Source of the DNA: a candidate division FCPU426 bacterium | GTDB taxonomy: Bacteria; Oederibacteriota; Muellerivitia; Muellerivitales; Muellerivitaceae | Direction: 5' to 3' | Assembly: GCA_027452205.1 (NCBI GenBank) | Contig: DAIDGV010000010.1 | Span: 1 to 64,000 of the forward strand | DNA length: 64,000 bases | Shown: positions 56,959 through 64,000 of the stretch, in pieces | Numbering within the stretch: position 1 is the first letter of the stretch | Layout: every line of letters starts with the position of its first letter | Position numbers and translations under genes: made by a program | The notes under the pieces: generated by a model | Databases searched by the model: none | What the model was told of the DNA's origin: nothing | The model's input: the letters and a program-made list of their open reading frames with translations, nothing else

Positions 56959-59163
56959 ATGAGCATCCAAGCTCTTCTCGAAAAGCCGGCGGCTCCGGGC
57001 GCGCCCGAAGCTTCGCTGGACCGTCCACTCATCCAAAAAGCCTATGAATTCGCCAAGAAAGCCCACGAGGGCCAACAGCGTGTCTCAGGTGAAGCCTATG
57101 TGACCCACCTGGTCGGCGTGGCCGACATCCTCGATGAACTTCACATGGATTCGGTCACCATCGTGGCCGGTCTGCTGCATGACATCCTTGAAGATACCTC
57201 CGTTACCTACGACGACCTGAAAAGGGAATTTGGTCAAGAGATCGCCGACCTGGTCGAAGGGGTGACCAAACTTTCCAACCAGCAGTTCCAGGACGCGGCC
57301 CTGCGCCAAGCCGAAAGCACCCGCAAGATGATGATCGCGATGGCCAAGGACGTTCGGGTCATTCTCGTCAAACTGGCCGACCGCACCCATAACATGCGCA
57401 CGCTGGAATTTCTCTCGCCCGAACGCCGGGAAAAGCTGGCTCGGGAGACCCTGGATATCTACGCCCCCCTGGCCCACCGATTGGGGATCGCCAAGATCAA
57501 GAGCGAGTTGGAAGACCTTTGCTTGCGCTATCTGCAGCCGGACGTTTATTACGACTTGGTCGAAAAAGTGGCCATGAAAAAGGCCGAGCGGGAAAAAATG
57601 CTCGCCGAAGTGGTCGATACCATCGAAAAGAACCTGAAAGAGTCGGGCATCAAGGCCAATGTTCAGGGCCGCTCGAAGCATTTCACCAGCATCTATAACA
57701 AGATGGCCAAGCAGAAAAAGAACTTCGATGAGATCTACGATTTGATGGCCATTCGTATCCTGACCGACACCGTGAAGGAATGTTACGAGGTGCTGGGGAT
57801 GATCCATACCCTTTGGAAGCCCCTGCCGGGGCGCTTCAAAGACTATATCGCCATGCCCAAGAACAATATGTACCAAAGCTTGCACACGACCATCATGGGC
57901 CCGGATGGCCAGCCGGTGGAGATCCAGATCCGCACCTTCGAGATGCACCGTACCGCCGAGGAAGGTATCGCCGCCCACTGGATCTATAAAGAAGGCCGGG
58001 CCGCTGAAAAGGAAGACCGGAAATTCGCCTGGATGCGACAGCTTTTGGATCTGCAACAGGATATTAAAGACACCACCGAGTTCGCTGAAGCCATGAAAGT
58101 GGACCTTTTCGACGACGAGGTGTTCGTGTTCACGCCCGCCGGGGCGGTGAAGGAACTGCCGCGCGGGGCTTCGGCCCTGGATTTCGCTTATGCCGTCCAT
58201 ACGGACGTGGGTACCCATTGCATGGGTGTGAAGGTGAACGGTCAAATGGTGCCCCTGCGCTATAACCTGAAAAACGGGGACATTGTCGAGGTTTTAACCC
58301 AATCCAACCGCACCCCCAGCCGCGACTGGCTGAAGATCGTGGTGACGAGTCGGGCCAAGAACAAGATCCGTCATTGGTTCCGAACCCACTTGTCGGCGGA
58401 AGAAGTCGACAAGGGCAAGCATCTGCTGGAAAAAGAAGCGGTCCGCATGGGGTTGGATTTCAACCACATCATGAAGACCGACGCCTTGGAAGAGTTCGTT
58501 TCTTTCTTTGGCTGCCACACCATCCAGGAACTTTTAGCCAATATCGGCCATGGGGAAATATCCTCCCGGCAGGTGTTGAACAAGATCGCAGCCAAAGAGG
58601 AAGAGGCTACGGCCAAGACCGACCTGCCTACGCAAACGCTTCGGCAGACGGGTAAACCCGAAAGCGCCCCCACAAGCAAGTCCGCCCCGCCCAAACCGGG
58701 AGCGGCGGCGCCCATTAAGGGCATCTCCATCGGTGGGGAGAAGGACTTCCTCATCCGCTTCGCGCGCTGCTGTACGCCGGTGCCGGGCGACCCGATCGTC
58801 GGCTATGTGACCCGGGGCCGGGGAGTTTCGATCCACCGGACCGATTGTCCCAATACATTGCTTTTACCCGATGGCGAGAATCGCAAGATCAACGTTTCTT
58901 GGGAAGGCTCCGCGGAACAAGTGTTCGAAGTGGCTATTGAAGTCAAAGCGAAGGACCGCGAAAAACTGCTATCGGACCTCCTTTCGGCCATTACCGAAGA
59001 AGGGGTCATCATCAACGAAGCCAATGCCAAGGCCACCGAGGGCGGTTGGGCGCAGGGTTATTTCGTGATCGGTATCACGCAGTCAAACCAGTTGGATAAA
59101 GTATTGAAGAAGCTGCAAAGGGTGAGGGGCGTGGTGAGCGCCCGGCGGACCGAACCTCGCTAA
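56959..59163 (+). CDS. relA: Bifunctional (p)ppGpp synthetase/hydrolase RelA/SpoT
   Basis: A full-length 734-residue Rel enzyme. The HD hydrolase domain is intact (AGLLHDILEDTSV with HD and ED, VEGVTKLS, KLADRTHNMRTL). The synthetase follows (GRSKHFTSIYNKM, DLMAIRIL, GRFKDYIAMPKNNMYQSLH, EIQIRTFEMHRTAEEGIAAHW); RFKD matches the RXKD form found in bifunctional enzymes. TGS (about residues 385-445), helical, zinc-finger (RCCTPVPGDPIVGYVTRGRG) and C-terminal ACT domains complete it. It makes and degrades the stringent alarmone. It lies upstream of guaB/guaA, whose GTP output is controlled by (p)ppGpp. Confidence 0.96.
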   Translation: MSIQALLEKPAAPGAPEASLDRPLIQKAYEFAKKAHEGQQRVSGEAYVTHLVGVADILDELHMDSVTIVAGLLHDILEDTSVTYDDLKREFGQEIADLVEGVTKLSNQQFQDAALRQAESTRKMMIAMAKDVRVILVKLADRTHNMRTLEFLSPERREKLARETLDIYAPLAHRLGIAKIKSELEDLCLRYLQPDVYYDLVEKVAMKKAEREKMLAEVVDTIEKNLKESGIKANVQGRSKHFTSIYNKMAKQKKNFDEIYDLMAIRILTDTVKECYEVLGMIHTLWKPLPGRFKDYIAMPKNNMYQSLHTTIMGPDGQPVEIQIRTFEMHRTAEEGIAAHWIYKEGRAAEKEDRKFAWMRQLLDLQQDIKDTTEFAEAMKVDLFDDEVFVFTPAGAVKELPRGASALDFAYAVHTDVGTHCMGVKVNGQMVPLRYNLKNGDIVEVLTQSNRTPSRDWLKIVVTSRAKNKIRHWFRTHLSAEEVDKGKHLLEKEAVRMGLDFNHIMKTDALEEFVSFFGCHTIQELLANIGHGEISSRQVLNKIAAKEEEATAKTDLPTQTLRQTGKPESAPTSKSAPPKPGAAAPIKGISIGGEKDFLIRFARCCTPVPGDPIVGYVTRGRGVSIHRTDCPNTLLLPDGENRKINVSWEGSAEQVFEVAIEVKAKDREKLLSDLLSAITEEGVIINEANAKATEGGWAQGYFVIGITQSNQLDKVLKKLQRVRGVVSARRTEPR

Positions 59164-59200
59164 TTAACCCGGTTTTTACCCCGGCAAAAATAGGAAAACT

Positions 59201-59584
59201 ATGGAACGTCATATCATTTTGTCGTCAGAAGCACCCAAGCCCATTGGACCCTATTCCCAAGCGGTGGAAGCGGGCGGTTTTATTTTTTGTTCAGGTCAGA
59301 TCCCTCTGGACCCGGCGACAGGCCAGTTGGTAACGGGAGATATCCGGGTCCAAACCGAACGCATCTTGGCTAACCTGGAAGCAGTCCTGAAAGCGGGCGG
59401 CTCCTCATTAAAAAGTGCAGTAAAATTGACCGTATACTTGACGAACTTAGGGGACTTTGAGACCTTAAATAAGGTTTTGGGAGAACGCTTTACGAAGGAT
59501 CCGCCCGCCCGGGCGGTTGTGCAGGTTTCGGCGCTGCCGAAAGGCGCCTCGGTCGAGATGGATCTGATCGCCCTTAAAGGATAA
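59201..59584 (+). CDS. ridA: RidA family reactive intermediate deaminase
   Basis: The 127-residue trimeric enamine/imine deaminase. SEAPKPIGPYSQAVEAGGFIFCSGQIPLDP (residues 8-37), AVKLTVYLTNLGDF (about 73-86), and the Arg of PARAVVQVSALPKGASVEMD, which binds the substrate carboxylate in RidA, are present. It detoxifies 2-aminoacrylate made by PLP enzymes. The rel-ridA adjacency is found in other bacteria. Confidence 0.95.
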   Translation: MERHIILSSEAPKPIGPYSQAVEAGGFIFCSGQIPLDPATGQLVTGDIRVQTERILANLEAVLKAGGSSLKSAVKLTVYLTNLGDFETLNKVLGERFTKDPPARAVVQVSALPKGASVEMDLIALKG

Positions 59585-59587
59585 GCA

Positions 59588-61108
59588 ATGCCGGAAGCCA
59601 TGTGCGTCAATCATCCTACCCATCCCGCTGTGGGCAAATGTTCCCGTTGCGAGCAATCCTTTTGCCTGGATTGCTTGGATGTGGAAACGGGGCGCCCCCT
59701 TTGCAAAGATTGCCTGGCCAACCGGCCTTTCAAGAGCAGTGCCCAGCCGCCCCACAAACCCGCTAGCATTCCAGTACCGCCGCCGGCTAAGCCCCATCAC
59801 CCGGATACGGCGATCTCCTTAGATGACCTGATGATGGCTCCCCCGAAACCCGCGCCTGCTCCGTCGCCCGCAATATCTGCGGAGCCCGAACCAGTGGTGG
59901 TTGAATCCTTAATGTCCGAACCGGTCGTGCCTGAACCTGTTATGGCGGAAACCCCGGCTCCAGAACCGGTCGAGATACCTAAGGTCAAACTCACCCCGGC
60001 TATCAACTTTATGGAGTCGACCCCGGCTTCTCCCGAACCGCCTGCGCCGATGCCGGAACCGGCCAAACCAGTCGAATTACCTGTTTTCAAACCTTTGGAT
60101 AATGATCCTTTGGGTCTTTTCAAAAATCCGACCCCGTTGAAGATGCCGGTGGTTGAGGCTCCCGCCAAGACCGAACCGGCTTTCAAGGTGGAACCACCCA
60201 AGCCTATGCCGGAACCGGTGAACCCTTTCACGCCGCCCGCGGCGAGCACGCCTAGCCCGTTCCCGGTCGCCGAAGAGAAATCCGCCTTCAAGCCTAATTT
60301 CGATCTGGCTGGCATGATGAAAAAACTGGACGATGCCGAATCGGTCCCCAAACCGGAGCCCATCACCCCTAAGCCGATCGTTTCTTATAAAGACCTTCAC
60401 GCCCCTAAGGCTAATCCGCTTCAAACCTTGAAACCCTTTTTCAGCAATCTTTTTTTGAAGATCGACCTTTTAGCTGCCAAATTGAAGATGCCTGGTTTTG
60501 TCCTGGTAGGCATCGTGGTGGCGGCTTTGGCCGGTGGATTGACCTACATCCTTCAGCCTGGTGGCGGGCCGGTGGTAACAGTGGTGGATTCGATCCCTCC
60601 TATCCATATCTTGCCCGTCGATGTGGCCCAAGCGGGGGACATCGATGTTGTCGCTTTCAATGATCTTCAGCAACAACTGGGTAATTTAGGTTTTTCACAG
60701 GCGATCCAGATGACCGTGCCCCAATTGCCGGGGCCGAACTTCTTTGATGTGGGCTTGAACGAGAGTACGAATACCTATTGCGAGATCTTGCGCATTCCCA
60801 ACCAGATCGGCTGCCGGGTCTCTTTCGTGACGGTCTTCACCAATGGTGTTTGGTATTCGACCAATGGATGGGCGGGTACGGACCAACAGATGGACTATTT
60901 GGTCAGTGAGTTCTACCCGAGCCAAACACCCCAGCAGCTTTATGAGCAACATAAAGCGGGTGTGCAGAAACTGCAGGCCGCTAACAGTTGGGATGTCCAA
61001 AAGGTCAGCTTGAACCGTTATATCGCCGACCTGTCGGACCACTTGCGCTGGTTCTTGGTCACCAAAAAGATAGCGTCTTACCAAGCGGACTTTGCTTCTT
61101 GGCATTGA
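59588..61108 (+). CDS. B-box-type zinc-finger protein with Pro-rich region and membrane anchor
   Basis: A 506-residue protein of unknown function. Residues 4-43 form a B-box-like zinc finger (CVNHPTHPAVGKCSRCEQSF, CLDCLDVETGRPLCKDC), as found at the start of many bacterial membrane proteins. A long Pro/Glu/Lys-rich region follows (about 50-280, many EPV/EPA repeats), then one membrane helix (GFVLVGIVVAALAGGLTYIL, about 301-320), then an extracytoplasmic domain of about 185 residues with FTNGVWYSTNGWAGTDQQMDYL. It begins 3 nt after ridA. No family for the C-terminal domain recognised. Confidence 0.7.
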   Translation: MPEAMCVNHPTHPAVGKCSRCEQSFCLDCLDVETGRPLCKDCLANRPFKSSAQPPHKPASIPVPPPAKPHHPDTAISLDDLMMAPPKPAPAPSPAISAEPEPVVVESLMSEPVVPEPVMAETPAPEPVEIPKVKLTPAINFMESTPASPEPPAPMPEPAKPVELPVFKPLDNDPLGLFKNPTPLKMPVVEAPAKTEPAFKVEPPKPMPEPVNPFTPPAASTPSPFPVAEEKSAFKPNFDLAGMMKKLDDAESVPKPEPITPKPIVSYKDLHAPKANPLQTLKPFFSNLFLKIDLLAAKLKMPGFVLVGIVVAALAGGLTYILQPGGGPVVTVVDSIPPIHILPVDVAQAGDIDVVAFNDLQQQLGNLGFSQAIQMTVPQLPGPNFFDVGLNESTNTYCEILRIPNQIGCRVSFVTVFTNGVWYSTNGWAGTDQQMDYLVSEFYPSQTPQQLYEQHKAGVQKLQAANSWDVQKVSLNRYIADLSDHLRWFLVTKKIASYQADFASWH

Positions 61109-61148
61109 GCACGAACGGCTGTTTTTTCTTTTAAATAGGCCACTTTGA

Positions 61149-62810
<1,662 letters not shown>

Positions 62811-62848
62811 GGCGGGTCATCCGTTGTCGGTATAAACAGGAGGGTTTT

Positions 62849-63130
62849 ATGATCGTTTCGCTCAGCGTTGTTACCGTCCGTAAAGGCCACGAAGCACAGG
62901 TGGTCAAGATCCTCAATGATTTCGTTCAAAAAGAAAAAAAGGTAAAGGGTTGCATCAAGGTCTATATGCGCAAGGCCATCGATAACGCCGACACTTTCAT
63001 GGTCTATGCCGAGTACGACACCAGGGCCAGTTTTGAGGCCGCCAATAAGCTGACCGATGACAAAGCCAAAGACAAAAAGTTCGTTTTGAAGCCCCATGTG
63101 TTGAAGGCCTTTTACGGTAATTTTGACTGA
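62849..63130 (+). CDS. Antibiotic biosynthesis monooxygenase (ABM) domain protein
   Basis: A 93-residue ferredoxin-like fold of the ABM/dimeric alpha-beta barrel family: MIVSLSVVTVRKGHEAQVVKILND, GCIKVYMRKAIDNADTFMVYAEYD and ASFEAANKL. Members are oxygenases or quinol-related small proteins; many are uncharacterised. GGAGGG lies 6 nt before the ATG. Its place between guaB and guaA is unusual, with 38 and 45 nt to the neighbours. Confidence 0.8.
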   Translation: MIVSLSVVTVRKGHEAQVVKILNDFVQKEKKVKGCIKVYMRKAIDNADTFMVYAEYDTRASFEAANKLTDDKAKDKKFVLKPHVLKAFYGNFD

Positions 63131-63175
63131 TCCTTTGGGACAGTCATTCCGTCTTATCCCCTTTTGGAGTCCCCT

Positions 63176-64000
63176 TTGAAAAACGATACGATCATCGTCC
63201 TTGATTTTGGAGCGCAATACAGCCAGCTCATCGCCCGCCGGGTGCGGGAATCCAAGGTCTATTGCGAGATCCTGCCTTTCAACGCGACGGTCGATCAGAT
63301 CCTGGCCAAGGCCCCCAAAGGAATCATCCTGTCCGGCGGCCCGGCCAGCGTTTACGCCAAGGGAGCTCCCCATATTTCTGAAGAGATATTTGATCTGGGC
63401 ATTCCCATGTTGGGCATTTGCTACGGCATGCAGCTCATTTCCCACGCCCTCCACGGCAAGGTGCAGAAAGCCCACAAACGGGAATTCGGTCTGGCCCCCT
63501 TGAAGGTGAAGGCGAAACACGCCCTTTTCTCTGGGATCCCCTCGGTCATGAACGCCTGGATGAGCCATGGCGACCACGTGACGAAACTTCCGGCGGGATT
63601 CAAGGTGCTGGCTTCCACTTCCAACTGCCACTTGGCCGCGGCGGGCAATGACCAAAGACAAATTTATGGGATCCAGTTCCATCCTGAAGTGGTCCACACA
63701 CAGAAGGGAACCAAGCTTATCGAGAATTTCGTCCGCAAGATCTGCGGAGCCAAGCCCACTTGGAGCATGGATTCCTACGAAAAGCTGGCTATCGAGCAGA
63801 TTCGCGAACAGGTCGGTAAGGGCCGGGTCATTTGCGGCGTTTCGGGCGGGGTGGATTCCACCGTGGCGGCGGCGCTCATCCACCGGGCCATCGGAAAGCA
63901 ACTTTCCTGTGTTTTCGTGAACAACGGCGTCCTGCGCAAGGGCGAAGCCGAGCAGGTCGTTTCAATGTTCAAGGATCAATTGCGCATCCCAATGACCTAC
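63176..64000 (+). CDS. guaA: GMP synthase, glutamine-hydrolysing (5' part, runs off window)
   Basis: At least 275 codons are visible without a stop. The glutamine amidotransferase comes first: VLDFGAQYSQLIARRVRE (residues 8-25), LSGGPASVY, catalytic Cys in MLGICYGMQL (about 80-89), His/Glu in GIQFHPEVVHT (about 164-174). The ATP pyrophosphatase P-loop CGVSGGVDSTVAA (about 221-233) follows. The start is TTG at 63176 with GGAG upstream (TTTTGGAGTCCCCTTTG). It converts XMP to GMP, following guaB. Confidence 0.95.
   Translation, partial: MKNDTIIVLDFGAQYSQLIARRVRESKVYCEILPFNATVDQILAKAPKGIILSGGPASVYAKGAPHISEEIFDLGIPMLGICYGMQLISHALHGKVQKAHKREFGLAPLKVKAKHALFSGIPSVMNAWMSHGDHVTKLPAGFKVLASTSNCHLAAAGNDQRQIYGIQFHPEVVHTQKGTKLIENFVRKICGAKPTWSMDSYEKLAIEQIREQVGKGRVICGVSGGVDSTVAAALIHRAIGKQLSCVFVNNGVLRKGEAEQVVSMFKDQLRIPMTY

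Overview
The window comes from a bacterium whose core genes are fairly GC-rich (roughly 55-60 % by eye). It is probably a diderm: FtsQ/FtsA/FtsZ, an O-antigen-ligase-like polymerase, two GT-C sugar transferases and a DAP-type MurE are all present. Long Thr/Pro-rich linkers in a secreted multidomain enzyme and large numbers of intergenic palindromes recall uncultured candidate phyla, but I cannot name the phylum from sequence alone. Starts at GTG and TTG are common, and neighbouring genes very often overlap by 4 nt.

Layout. 1-3.6 kb: tail of a rhomboid-like gene, a repeat field, bluB (minus strand), a hemolysin III/TrhA membrane protein, a GNAT acetyltransferase and an isochorismatase-family hydrolase. 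4.0-9.1 kb: one 1,703-residue secreted protein with four malectin-like domains, a GH18 chitinase-like domain and a GH55-like beta-helix. 9.2-14.7 kb: accessory genes, namely a mobile-mystery A/B (HTH + Fic) pair, a Pro/Ala-rich small protein, an HD-GYP response regulator, a Doc/AbrB toxin-antitoxin pair and a ParB-domain protein fused to a membrane anchor. 15.1-19.1 kb: a clearly AT-rich, probably acquired four-gene island with an m5C methyltransferase, a GHKL (MORC/MutL-like) ATPase, a Rossmann-like protein of unknown function and a Vsr endonuclease. 19.4-42.8 kb: the division and cell wall (dcw) cluster in the order mraZ, STAS gene, rsmH, ftsL, ftsI, murE, murF, mraY, murD, ftsW, murG, unknown secreted protein, murC, murB, ddl, ftsQ, ftsA, ftsZ. 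42.9-50.1 kb: a NodB deacetylase, amidase_3, pgeF, a kelch-like lipoprotein, an 8-oxoG glycosylase, a pseudo-receiver/Fis regulator and HU. 50.3-56.8 kb: two GT-C transferases and an O-antigen ligase with TPRs. 57-64 kb: relA/spoT, ridA, a B-box zinc-finger membrane protein, then guaB (strong promoter, structured leader), a small ABM protein and the 5' part of guaA.

The most striking feature is inside the dcw cluster. Many junctions carry palindromic repeat elements whose arms are built from about 9-nt tandem units. At six junctions (rsmH/ftsL, ftsL/ftsI, ftsI/murE, murE/murF, ftsW/murG, ddl/ftsQ) the element is an uninterrupted reading frame. In most of these it overlaps the upstream stop and the downstream start by 1-8 nt, usually as ATGA, GTGA or TTGA. 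The repeats thus form a chain of small, apparently translationally coupled ORFs between essential genes. The same reading frame is used in the related copies, whereas copies at other positions contain stops. ftsI is also flanked by a direct repeat with 125 identical nt.

The second candidate for an undescribed system is the methyltransferase-GHKL-Rossmann-Vsr island, in which the ATPase and the unknown gene overlap by 4 nt. The third is the roughly 110-nt structured leader of guaB, closed by a perfect 8-bp stem directly downstream of a near-consensus promoter.
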